Assembly (NCBI GenBank): GCA_031216445.1
Contig: CM062201.1
Coordinates: forward strand, 1,323,501 to 1,387,500
DNA length: 64,000 nt
Source: Lateolabrax maculatus
Lineage: Eukaryota > Chordata > Actinopteri > Acropomatiformes > Lateolabracidae
Direction: 5' to 3'
Shown: piece after piece, positions 55,501 through 63,415 of the stretch
Layout: each line of letters starts with the position of its first letter
How positions within the stretch are numbered: the first letter of the stretch is position 1
Program-made: the position numbers and the translations under genes
The notes under the pieces: model-generated
What the model was told of the DNA's origin: nothing
Database searches by the model: none
Seen by the model: only the letters and a program-made list of their open reading frames with translations

Positions 55501-56467
55501 TTGTTCATAATTTATATATGATGATAAGTTGTCAATTTTGTGTCAATCAAATGCTATAAATCCCAACCCCCCATGTGTGCAACCGCAATGGTTAAGACCA
55601 ATCAGCATTCTGACCAGAGTTGAGGGATTCTACATTGAAGTCTTCAGTGACAGTCTCGCCATGGCTGGCGTCTTTAGCCTGCTCCACCAGCAGCCGGTCC
55701 ACAGCATTAATGGCTGAAGCTACATCATAGGGAGTCAGGTCAAATGATGTTGATTCTTCACATGTCTTCTCCTGCAGACAACAGAAACATCATCTGCCTT
55801 ATATGAGAACATTGTTACCATAGTCTTGCCCATCATGATCATGAATCCCTAGTCCCAACCAGGCTCAACACTTTCAGAAAAAAAAAAAAGTACGAAAAGG
55901 CCCTATAAAAAAGTCACAAGCGCTTGTCACTGGGGTGGTACTCTAAAAGTACAAAAAAGGTACAAAAGCTAAGTAATATATCCTGGCTTGAGACAATGAA
56001 AGACCAAACAGCCCTTTTCACCAGTGCTCTGTTAACTTTTTACAATAATAATAATAATAATAACAATAACAACAACAACAAAAACCACCATAATCATATC
56101 AATAATAACATTAAATATGGCCGCAAGTGCCAATTCGCAGGTTCACTAATTTTTATCGCTCAACAGAAGAAATCAGCTCAATCGGCCAAAATTAAAGGTT
56201 CGTTGTTGACAGTTAATAATAGCGCCACCATCAGGTTGATTTGGATCATATTTTTTGTGAAGCATTTGTACATCATTTCTAATTATGTTGCCAAGTTTCA
56301 TGTCGCTGGATAGTTTGAGCTAATAACAAATAAAAAAGGCAGATAACAATGAAAAGGCCATGGCCATATAAACCCATCAATGCAGTTGGCCCCCAAGTAT
56401 GCATACATGCCTGCACACACAGATGCACGCACGCACAGATGCATAGATGCATATGTATATACTTAAG

Positions 56468-56521
<54 letters not shown>

Positions 56522-59500
56522 TCAGTATCTCTGTAACAGTTTAGAAGAAATAGGAGCATCTGTATTTTAATACCCTGGTATACCATTATACTAAGGCCTA
56601 ATACACATACAGTGGGTACGGAAATGATGCAAACAAGGATCTGGTCCCGCTCAATTACGTGGCTGTTTTCCAGAGTCACTGGGAATTCTCTACACCAACA
56701 GCAAGAACAAAAACACACCGGGATCAAGATCAAGGTTGACCCTGCTGTTAATACAACAAAATTAATAATGTAACTAATAGTGTATAAAGTTTTAAATGTG
56801 ATATTTAGTGGGCCGGCTGTGTAACAACACAGAGGCGCACTACTGTTATCCCTCATACAGTGGGTACAGAAAATATTCAGACCCCTTTAAATTTTTCACT
56901 CTTTGTTTCATTGCAGCCATTTGCTAAGATCAAAAAAGTTCATTTTATTTCTCATTAATGTACACTCAGCACCCCATCTTGACAGAAAAAAACAGAAATG
57001 TAGAAATTTTTGCAAATTTATTAAAAAAGAAAAACTGAAATATCACATGGTCATAAGTATTCAGACCCTTTGCTCAGTATTGAGTAGAAGCACCCTTTTG
57101 AGCTAGTACAGCCATGAGTCTTCTTGGGAATGATGCAACAAGTTTTTCCACACCTGGATTTGGGGATCCTCTGCCATTCTTCCTTGCAGATCCTCTCCAG
57201 TTCCGTCAGGTTGGATGGTGAACGTTGGTGGACAGCCATTTTCAGGTCTCTCCAGAGATGCTCAATTGGGTTTAGGTCAGGGCTCTGGCTGGGCCAGTCA
57301 AGAATGGTCACAGAGTTGTTCCGAAGCCACTCCTTTGTTATTTTAGCTGTGTGCTTAGACTGGGCTGAAGGTTCACCTTCCAACAAGACAATGACCCTGA
57401 GGTCCTGAGCACTCTGGAAGAGGTTTTCTTCCAGGATCTCTCTGTACTTGGCCGCATTCATCTTTCCTTCAATTGCAACCAGTCGTCCTGTCCCTGTAGC
57501 TGAAAAACACCCCCATAGCATGATGCTGCCACCACCATGTTTCACTGTTGGGATTGTATTGGGCAGGTGATGAGCAGTGCCTGGTTTTCTCCATACATAC
57601 CGCTTAGAATTAACGCTAAAAAGTTCAATCTTCGTCTCATCAGACCAGAGAATCTTATTTCTCATAGTCTGGGAGTCCTTCACGTGTCTTTTGGCAAACT
57701 CTATGTGGGCTTTCATATGTCTTGCACTGAGGAGAGGCTTCCGTCGGGCCACTCTGCCATAAAGCCCCGACTGGTGGAGGGCTGCAGTGATAGTTGACTT
57801 TGTGGAACTTTCTCCCATCTCCCTACTGCATCTCTGGAGCTCAGCCACAGTGATCTTTGGGTTCTTCTTTACCTCTCTCACCAAGGCTCTTCTCTCACGA
57901 TTGCTCAGTTTGGCTGGACGGCCAGGTCTAGGAAGAGTTCTGGTCGTCCCAAACTTCTTCCATTTAAGGATTATGGAGGCCACTGTGCTCTTAGGAACCT
58001 TGAGTGCTGCAGAAATTCTTTTGTAACCTTGGCCAGATCTGTGCCTTGCCACAATTCTGTCTCTGAGCTCCTTGGGCAGTTCCTTCGACCTCATGATTCT
58101 CATTTGCTCTGACATGCACTGTGGGCTGTAAGGTCTTATATAGACAGGTGTGTGCCTTTCCTAATCAAATCCAATCAGTTTAATTAAACACAGCTGGACT
58201 CCAATGAAGGAGTAGAACCATCTCAAGGAGGATCAGAAGAAATGGACAGCATGTGAGTTAAATATGAGTGTCACAGCAAAGGGTCTGAATACTTATGACC
58301 ATGTGATATTTCAGTTTTTCTTTTTTAATAAATTTGCAAAGATTTCTACATTTCTGTTTTTTTCTGTCAAGATGGGGTGTTGAGTGTACATTAATGAGAA
58401 ATAAAATTAACTTTTTCTGAATACTTTTTCTGAATACTTTCCATACCCACTGTAAATATAATATATTACATTCAACACTGGAGCTTAACGGATCCTATAC
58501 AATCTTACATGTGAAGTGTGACATTTACAGAGAGTAAATATGTCTTACCACATTGTGAGCTTCATCAAAGATGCATACAGCTCCATTTAGCTCAATATTG
58601 TGCGCCCTGCGACTCTAAAGGACAAAGGGAGAAAACAGAATACCAGAATTTATTTGGATATGTATTGATCATATGAAAGTCTATGTTGATATACTTCATA
58701 ATCCAGTCCAAATATTTTTTAAGCAAACCCTCAATACACATATAGCCCTCTAACATCTAATTTGGGACAGTTAAAGGGAGGTTAATTTGGGCATCCTTGT
58801 AAAAAAGGTGGTGCTAGAAGCTTGATGACGTAGTGACTACACAAATGGCTAGTAGGCCAATTATTGTAGCTGGAGAGCTAGCCACTATCATGTTTGCCAA
58901 ACGGGAAGATGCTAGTGCTAATCCTTCACAAAGGATTGCTGCTGAGCTTGGTCACTCACTGGACAATAAGTTAATGTATCATATTCAAGAGATCCCCCCC
59001 TGTTTCCTAGCTGTGTGTAAAGCATGCCTATTTTGTGGAGCAGAGTTACAGAATAGTCTCCCTGTTAACTTACAGTTCAGCCCTGTCTAGACAGTTTGCT
59101 GTTGATCAACAGTGACTTTGTGTATCACAGCTGAACTGACCGTCAAAGATTTGTAATGAATTTCTTGGCCCTCCTGAGAGGATCAACCAATCACGGGTGA
59201 CACATCCTTTGAGTGTTGTGGTGGTACTACTGAGTCAAAAGGTAAAATCCTATGCTGAACTATAAATCAATTACCAGAAGAGGACAGCTTACCATTCAAA
59301 GATTTGGTGTTTGTGTCTTATTTTTTAACGAAGGTGATTGCAAATGTCACTTGAATCTTTGAGTTTATTCATAACTTTTATTTACTTTAAAGTACTCAAG
59401 CAGGAAATACGCTCTGGGAATATGACATGTGAGCCCACTCACCTTTGGATCTAGCAGATAGTTGTACGGCATAAAAATTACATCTGCTTGCTGTTTCAAG

Positions 59501-62500
59501 GAACGGGAGAGGTAGTAAGGACAGGCCCTGTAGAAAAATTTAAAACTGAAATGTATAAACTGTATGCAAAAAGTAAGACTCATTTTACATCCCTGTAGGG
59601 AAATTAAATCTTTAGAAACTCTTTATAGAGCAGCAATAATTACAACAGAAAAATCACTATATAAACTCAATATCTCCCTGGACACAAATGTAGAAAAATA
59701 AATAATATAAATAAATATGTATTTCATTTTATTTGTTGTTTATTATTTTATTTGTTAGTAAATATTTTTTTTAAATAAAAATAATAATACTGAAGCTTGT
59801 AAACTTCAGTTACCATGGCTCAGCGGTCAAACATGTACAGCTTCCCACACCCTCAGGTTAAAGGGTCCCATTTCAGAGTAAATTTTTCTCCCTTCAGAAC
59901 AATCAACTCTTTAAAATGCAGTTTATGTAAAGATGTATAGCCTGACTGACACTGGATTTTTGAGGCCAATACCAATATTGATATTTGAGAGTTTAAAAAC
60001 CTGATGACAACATATGAGTGGATATTAATTTTTTAACAAACACATACAATAAATATACTGAGCAGGACTTGAGTGACAATATATCTTTCAAAAAGTATTA
60101 CCAGGGCTCTATAAAGCAGAATAGTGTTGTTATGAGTTATGAGCTATTCCTGCTATAACTTTGTATTGCCACTCTACTAGAGCTGAAGCAATTAGTCGAT
60201 TAATCGATTAGTCAATTGACAGAAAATGTATTTATTACATAAATAATTAATTATTATGATAATCAATCAGTTCATTGGTCATTTTTATTGCAAAATGGCC
60301 AAATATTCTCTGGTTCATGCTTCTCAACTGTGAGGGTTTGCTGTGTGATGCAATAGTATCTTTGAGTTTTGGGGTGATGGATTAAAGAAGCTATTCAAAA
60401 AGCCAAATTGTCTTTAGGAAATTGTGATTATGACTTGTGAAAACACAAAGATTGTGCAGTATTTTCTGACATTTCATAGTCCAAACGACTGATTGAGAAA
60501 ATGATGGGCAAATTAATTAAGCAATAATAAAAATAATCCATAATTGGAGCCCTACACTTAACTTAATTACACTTCTAATGATTTAGGCAGTGATGTGTTA
60601 GTTAAATAGACAAGTAGGTGAACATGAATACATAAATCCCACCTCTGTTTATTGCCAAACTTCACCAAGTCTTCCACATCGAGGATAGAATTCACCAAGT
60701 CTCTGTCAGTGCTCTTCTCTATAGAAGAAAACATAAAAAAGAAGACTTAGTATAAGTACAAGTAGCATTTAGCAAACAAATGTTGTGGCAGTGCCGGATG
60801 TTCTAAACATTGCTTGAAAAACAAAACCTCCAGCCATGTCCTTTCCATGATGCAGTAATTTTACTGCGGTACTGATATTGTTAAAATACTAGTTAAAGTC
60901 TAAAGAACAGAAAGTAAACTGGCATGCTGCATCTACATAACATTTTGCTACATGGATATTTTCTTTAGCAGTCCATCCTATTTGCTCATTACACTCATTT
61001 TGTGTTGCGTTTTCTGACCTCACAATATCTACTGTATGTGATTGTTCCAAGTGTTAAACCATTACCTTCAAAGTTATTGTAGTAGATGCATGACCTGGTG
61101 GAAACTTTTGCTCTGCACATATGGACCTGAAAAACAGGTGATTCCAAGAAATAAATTAAAATCTGTACAGACTGGTTTAACACCACCTTTTCATTTACAA
61201 CTCTTTGTGTCTGACATGCTGCTTCTGTAAAGACAAGTAGTTACAGTTTAAGATACTTCCTCCTGATGTTGTTAGAGACACCAACAGTGCCCCCAAGTTC
61301 CCAAAATATTCTGCCAGAGTTTACATGTAGTCCTACAGAATGAAAAAACAATTGTTACGGTGTGTTTACCTTGACGTGATTGCTCTCCTGACGCATCACT
61401 TCCTGGTTGATACACAACTGGTCTCTTGATCCCAACACGCACATCTTTGGCCTGAATCAGAAGAGAGAGAGAGAGACATTAGGGATGCATCGATATATGG
61501 GTTTACTATAATTTAGAACTCAGCTGATCTGTGTTGTACATCAGAAAAAAGAACTGCACTGAAAAAGGCCTCGGAATATTTAGCTGCATCTGCAGTAACA
61601 TTTTAAAGCCTTTGAGTTAATCTTAAGTATTATTTTAATTATATATTATATAATTTTCTGCTGTTAAACTCAGATAAAACTGAAGTTATTGTTCTTGGCC
61701 CCAAACACCTGCGAGACGCATTATCTATAGATATAGTTACTCTAGATGGAATTGCCCTGGCCTCCAGCACCACTGTAAGGAATCTAGGAGTAACCTTTGA
61801 TCAGGACATGTCATTTAATGCCCATATAAAACAGACTTCAATCTACTGCCCCCATGTTCCTGCTCCACACTCACTGTTGCAGTTATTATTATTATTAGTC
61901 TGATTTGATGTCTGTCCTGTCCCTGTTAAAAGGGAGTTTTTCCTCGACACTGTCGTCAAGTGCTTGCTCATGTTGGGAACTGTTGGGTCTCTGTGAATAA
62001 TATTTTAAAGAGTATGGTCTAGAACTACTCTATGTGAAAAGTGTCTTGAGGTAACTTTTGTTATGTTTTGGCGCTATACAGATAAAATTGACTTGACTTG
62101 GTATCCTGATTTTCAGTTTTTAAATGCCTCATACTGTTTAAAATGTTATTTCTAAAGTTATCTGATCTGACAATAGTAAAATTCCATGAAACCTAGTCTG
62201 AAATATATTTGATCCTGGTAAACATCAACATTCATCATTCATAATCAAAGAACATTTCTAACAACTTGTACCGTTTACCTGTATGAAGTGTTCTTTAACT
62301 CACTGATAACCTGTGCAAGCTGAGTGTGTGTCCTGGATGCATATATGATCTTCGGAACATCGGTGTAGTAGGCTGGACAACAATAAGAAACACCCAATAA
62401 TTACATTACATTTCATAGAGTTACAAGAAGAATCATAGTGATGTAGTCACGTCAGAAATTTGTCTCTGAGTATAACTGAATGACCAGTTCTGTCCCTGTG

Positions 62501-62650
62501 GTATTAGTGCAATAGAGTTACAGGCTTTTACATTTAAGTGGACCTTCAACAGACAAGCCTCTTCATTTGATCTGTAAACATATACTCACAGGATTTGTTA
62601 TAGCATCCACCAGTGACTTGGAATGATGCAACACTGCTGGTTTCATCCAT
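27694..62650 (-). CDS. rtel1: Regulator of telomere elongation helicase 1, 5'-partial (32 exons in window)
   Basis: RTEL1 is a nuclear 5'-3' superfamily 2 Fe-S helicase that disassembles D- and T-loops and G-quadruplexes at telomeres and forks. Visible exons, here called w1-w32, run from 62650 to 27694 and total 3,231 nt, 1,076 codons plus TAG, with every junction in phase. Encoded features in order: motif Ia region (w2), four Fe-S cysteines in the QLC, HMC, RSC and RAC contexts (w3, w4, w6), DEAH box (w7), TSGTLSPLSSF motif (w15), motif V ASEGLDF (w21), motif VI QAIGRVIRH (w22), two harmonin-N-like helical domains ending in RPHHKK (w27-28, w30-31), and a C-terminal PIP box QSKISSFF (w32). 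The start codon and Walker A exon are past 64000. There is no C4C4 RING after the PIP box; the protein ends 8 residues later. Exon coordinates are in the next four entries. Confidence 0.95.
30046..30097. repeat. (TG)n microsatellite, with (CT)n at 30164-30190
   Basis: About 26 TG units, in the rtel1 intron between w29 and w30. A (CT)n tract follows 70 bp downstream, and another lies at 30351-30373. Confidence 0.95.
30770..31140 (+). mobile_element. Scrambled CR1/L2-like LINE remnant
   Basis: Contains APQYLSDMLVSYEPATPLRS (the C-terminal part of the RT ORF) followed, in the wrong order, by WVGLFGSALDCFLSYLKGN, which normally lies upstream. The order shows an internal rearrangement or two adjacent copies. 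Located in the rtel1 intron between w29 and w30. 31146-31436 has an open frame (96 codons) that I do not recognise. Confidence 0.6.
33975..34200 (-). mobile_element. CR1/L2-like LINE 3' tail, inverted relative to the next entry
   Basis: Reverse complement of the tail at 17050-17265: GACTTGAC-type end, GGCGCTATAC, then AAGTGTCTTGAGATAACTTT and AGAGTATGGTCTAGACCTAC. In the rtel1 intron between w26 and w27. Confidence 0.8.
34485..34975 (+). mobile_element. CR1/L2-like LINE 3' tail, truncated at its end
   Basis: From CCCATGATGCACTGAGCTTC through the CT-rich 3'UTR to GATTTGGCGAC, stopping before the usual end. Opposite strand to the copy at 33975-34200, about 290 bp away. Confidence 0.8.
37950..39192 (+). 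mobile_element. CR1/L2-like LINE, 5'-truncated
   Basis: The plus strand encodes broken reverse-transcriptase pieces: WITNFLTDRRQQVRLGEH, then SPLLFTLYTNDCT and LLKFTDDTTVICLI (the catalytic YADD box appears as FTDD) at 38015-38266, and YFLRQLRKFSLPQELLIQFY with TSITVWF at 38498-38700. The 3'UTR ends GGCCAATAAAGCTGATTCTG at 39171-39190. It lies antisense in the rtel1 intron between w22 and w23. Confidence 0.85.
38836..38930. repeat. (CACACACT)n-type simple repeat
   Basis: Mixed CACT/CACA tandem array of about 95 bp, inside the 3'UTR of the LINE at 37950-39192. Confidence 0.9.
40517..48689 (-). CDS. rtel1: rtel1 exons w16-w22: helicase domain 2, motifs V and VI
   Basis: Exons: w16 48576-48689, w17 48371-48411, w18 48109-48194, w19 46957-47034, w20 46729-46806, w21 40748-40894, w22 40517-40632. 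w16 encodes FPVTLENSHVIERDQILVCI then GPDGVLLSSAFDRR, w18 LSRVVPHGLLVFFPSFPLME, w20 GGTFFAVCRGK, w21 ASEGLDFADTFGRGVIITGL and FPPKMDPRVILKMQFLDEM, and w22 SGQEWYRQQAFRAVNQAIGR. The 5' 67 nt of w16 and its acceptor are duplicated at 56623-56689 inside a Tc1 element. The acceptor of w22 is preceded directly by a long (TG)n tract. Confidence 0.93.
40635..40682. repeat. (AC)n tract abutting the rtel1 w22 3' splice site
   Basis: About 24 AC units on the plus strand, read as (UG)n in the rtel1 pre-mRNA. The tract ends 2-3 nt before the acceptor AG of exon w22, so it takes the place of the pyrimidine tract. Confidence 0.95.
43450..43790 (+). repeat. Unclassified interspersed repeat, copy B
   Basis: Second copy of the repeat at 14353-14735, same strand, in the large rtel1 intron between w20 and w21. 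Divergence of roughly 15-20% by eye and small indels suggest an old family. No terminal repeats or target duplications were recognised. Confidence 0.65.
44780..45195 (+). repeat. Common teleost-type interspersed repeat, unclassified
   Basis: Contains CAGCTGACATTGGGTGAGAG, GTATACCCTGGACTGGGCGT, TTTAGAGTCACCAATTAACC and GAGAACATGCAAACTCCAC-type sequence, which I recall as one of the most frequent fish genomic repeats. The open frame through it (136 codons) is not a gene. In the rtel1 intron between w20 and w21. Confidence 0.55.
46553..46589. repeat. (TG)n microsatellite
   Basis: About 18 TG units, in the rtel1 intron between w20 and w21. Confidence 0.95.
47088..47965 (-). mobile_element. Decayed Tc1-like element of a second family
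   Basis: The minus strand at 47545-47799 reads MRFAKKHLEG..., then TVKHGGGNIVLWGCL, the Tc1 transposase core. Flanking DNA on both sides translates in other frames to further Tc1-like fragments. It is clearly a different, older family than the two long-terminal-repeat copies nearby. It lies in the rtel1 intron between w18 and w19. Ends are approximate. Confidence 0.7.
48858..50372 (-). mobile_element. Tc1/mariner element, copy 1
   Basis: Flanked by TA at 48856-48857 and 50373-50374, with ends CAGTGGGTACAGA and CAGTGGGTACGGA. It sits in the rtel1 intron between w15 and w16, only 169 bp upstream of the w16 acceptor, in sense orientation. The left terminal repeat is about 220 bp; the right one is shortened to about 110 bp. 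It is the same family as the element at 56610-58452, and the shared left part is offset by exactly 8,000 bp. Confidence 0.92.
49082..50122 (-). pseudogene. Tc1-type transposase pseudogene (copy 1)
   Basis: Same family as copy 2 but broken differently. About 9 extra bases near 49684-49692 shift the frame after FAKR, and a TGA replaces the Trp codon just before the RFTFQQDNDPKH block (near 49388). Past that stop the second catalytic Asp and the normal C-terminus (LMAVLAQKGASTQY) are intact in this copy. The first Asp (LWSDETEIE) and HGGGSIMLWGCF are also present. No functional protein is expected. Confidence 0.88.
51030..52090 (+). mobile_element. CR1/L2-like LINE 3'UTR fragments, interrupted
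   Basis: 51049-51235 matches the LINE 3'UTR (AAGCTTATAGTCAGGGCTG, ACCATCCCTTAGTTATGC). The continuation is at about 51970-52085 (ATTTCGGTCTCCGGAGCTGT, CCCCCATGTTCCTGCTC). The roughly 730 bp between (51250-51965) look like a later insertion that I cannot classify. In the rtel1 intron between w15 and w16. Confidence 0.65.
52985..55771 (-). CDS. rtel1: rtel1 exons w8-w15: helicase insert and motif III region
   Basis: Exons: w8 55615-55771, w9 55410-55448, w10 55210-55285, w11 54559-54656, w12 54215-54270, w13 53703-53774, w14 53532-53613, w15 52985-53117. w8 has the conserved CEESTSFDLTPYDVASAI. w9 is a 39-nt microexon. w10 ends at a donor read as GTACGG; this is the only choice that keeps phase and gives GITKPG followed by FIYELLERAHLTYNSK of w11. 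w12 gives NTSGLQKLADILQ, w14 HIHRDTSYH and a Ser-rich linker, and w15 SYWCFSPGFSMQDLVNQGVR then TSGTLSPLSSF. w8 uses the weaker donor GTCAGA. Confidence 0.9.
56467..56518. repeat. (AT)n(AC)n microsatellite
   Basis: Compound tract about 90 bp to the left of Tc1 copy 2, in the rtel1 intron between w7 and w8. Confidence 0.95.
56611..56689 (-). pseudogene. Duplicated rtel1 exon w16 fragment (potential pseudo-exon) inside a Tc1 element
   Basis: Positions 56623-56857 match 48623-48857 without a visible difference. This copies the first 67 nt of rtel1 exon w16, its 3' splice site and about 170 bp of upstream intron. The true donor was not copied, but the transposon end plus target TA supplies GTATGT at 56610-56605. 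The segment 56611-56689 is therefore bounded by a real acceptor and a consensus donor, on the sense strand of rtel1, in the intron between w7 and w8. At 79 nt its inclusion would shift the reading frame. Whether it is ever spliced in cannot be told from sequence. Confidence 0.75.
57051..58115 (-). pseudogene. Tc1-type transposase with long ORF but inactivated (copy 2)
   Basis: The 354-codon ORF has the paired-type DNA-binding region with helix-turn-helix (about residues 15-60), a GRPAKLS AT-hook-like linker (65-71), the first catalytic Asp in LWSDETKIE (D159), the HGGGSIMLWGCF block, and the catalytic Glu in SPDLNPIEHLW (E285). The second Asp should sit 34 residues before E285, in a QDNDPKH context. 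Instead residues 241-253 read as unrelated sequence because 57358-57397 is inverted relative to copy 1. A one-base insertion near 57149 also shifts the last 30 or so residues out of the normal frame. It is therefore non-functional despite its length. Confidence 0.9.
58549..62650 (-). CDS. rtel1: rtel1 exons w1-w7: motif Ia, Fe-S domain, DEAH box
   Basis: Exons: w1 62590-62650, w2 62279-62372, w3 61370-61451, w4 61066-61126, w5 60643-60718, w6 59443-59527, w7 58549-58614. w2 encodes DVPKIIYASRTHSQLAQVI, w3 CVLGSRDQLCINQEV, w4 VHMCRAKVSTRSCIYYNNFE, w5 LVNSILDVEDLVKFGNKQR, w6 CPYYLSRSLKQQADVIFMPY, and w7 the Walker B/DEAH segment FDEAHNV. All four cluster-ligating cysteines of the XPD/FANCJ/RTEL1 family are present. 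w1 (61 nt, MDETSSVASFQV...) has good splice sites and the correct phase for w2, but its residues fall in the variable linker of the family, so it is less certain than the rest. Confidence 0.9.
60178..60557. mobile_element. MITE-like repeat with TCGATTAATCGATTAGTC core
   Basis: Begins GAGCTGAAGCAATTAGTCG and ends GAGCCCTAC. The AT-rich body contains the palindromic string CGATTAATCG. It resembles a non-autonomous DNA element that is abundant in fish. In the rtel1 intron between w5 and w6. Confidence 0.5.
61636..62100 (+). mobile_element. CR1/L2-like LINE fragment with internal deletion
   Basis: LNSDKTEVIVLGPKHLRDAL and TLDGIALASSTTVRNLGVTF are encoded at 61660-61850. This RT segment is joined directly to the 3'UTR (CTACTGCCCCCATGTTCCTG), which ends in GACTTGACTTG. 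Antisense in the rtel1 intron between w2 and w3. Confidence 0.82.
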
Positions 62651-63154
62651 CTGTAAAATGGCTTATTCAGTGCTCCCTGGTTTATTAAATTGATTTAATT
62701 TTCTCTGTGAGAGATTATAAGTAATACATGTATTACAGCGCTCTAAAAAAGAGGAACAAGCCACACAATTGACATCTCTCTGTATTGAATCTTCTGCTGC
62801 TGTAGGTTTTACATTAATCTAGTCTATTCGGTGTTAATCCATTTACAGAAATGTTACAGGTCTGGTATTCTACATTTAGCACATATTCTACAAGTATGTA
62901 CACTGTTATTTGATTGTTTCCATTTGTTGTTGGCTGGTTTGATTCTTGTTTAATCACTATCAAAATATGCTTTTAAAAGTTCATTACTGTTGGATTAGAT
63001 TTCTATTTATAGTGTAGTATTATTTATTCATTAATTTATTTAACTATTCTTAACAACATTGTTTATTGGATATTAAAATAAGGATGATATGACAAAGTAT
63101 CATAAATTGACAACTGTTTATTTATTGGCGGGTAACGTGTGTAAAAATGTTTGC

Positions 63155-63250
63155 GCAGGGGCCCTAGAAAGCTATGAAATGGCCCTGCTAGCTAGTGTGT
63201 CTAAAGTTGGAGGAGCTGCTGGGCAAGGTGGACCTGTCATTGCAGCCTTA
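63155..63250 (+). repeat. Interspersed repeat shared with 24815-24912
   Basis: CCCTGCTAGCTAGTGTGTCT, then AAAGTTGGAGGAGCTGCTGG, as in the copy at 24815-24912 on the opposite strand. Lies upstream of the visible rtel1 exons. Confidence 0.6.
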
Positions 63251-63367
63251 TGTCCCATAGGGAAGGAAGAGGAGTAAGTAAGTGGTTAATGTTAAAAAAA
63301 TGATTTGAGCTATGCATTTTCTTGATGTAATTTAAAAAAAAAGCCAGCCAGGATTTCACAGGTCTAG

Positions 63368-63370
<3 letters not shown>

Positions 63371-63412
<42 letters not shown>
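63371..63412. repeat. (TG)n microsatellite
   Basis: About 21 TG units, upstream of the visible rtel1 exons. Confidence 0.95.

Positions 63413-63415
<3 letters not shown>

Larger units (their letters stand above)
56610..58452 (-). mobile_element. Tc1/mariner element, copy 2, with captured host DNA
   Basis: A DD34E Tc1-type element flanked by TA at 56608-56609 and 58453-58454. The right end reads CAGTGGGTATGG inward. The left side is composite: an outer 13-bp end (CAGTGGGTACGGA) at 56610, then 235 bp of rtel1 exon/intron DNA, then a complete second left end starting at 56858. The long terminal repeats (about 200 bp) carry the sub-terminal repeat GGGTCTGAATACTTATGACC. The right repeat has lost an internal piece. 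The element lies in the rtel1 intron between w7 and w8, in sense orientation. Confidence 0.92.

Noticed and set aside
55924..56313. 129-codon frame with an Asn run
   Set aside because: The Asn run is an (AAT)n/(AAC)n repeat; it lies in an rtel1 intron and has no family resemblance.
57051..58115. An intact, possibly active Tc1 transposase (354-codon uninterrupted ORF)
   Set aside because: The second catalytic Asp is missing because of the microinversion, and a one-base insertion changes the C-terminus. It is a pseudogene.
58833..59090. 85-codon frame starting at MTTQMASRPIIVAGELAT
   Set aside because: No homology recognised, antisense in an rtel1 intron; probably chance or an old repeat.
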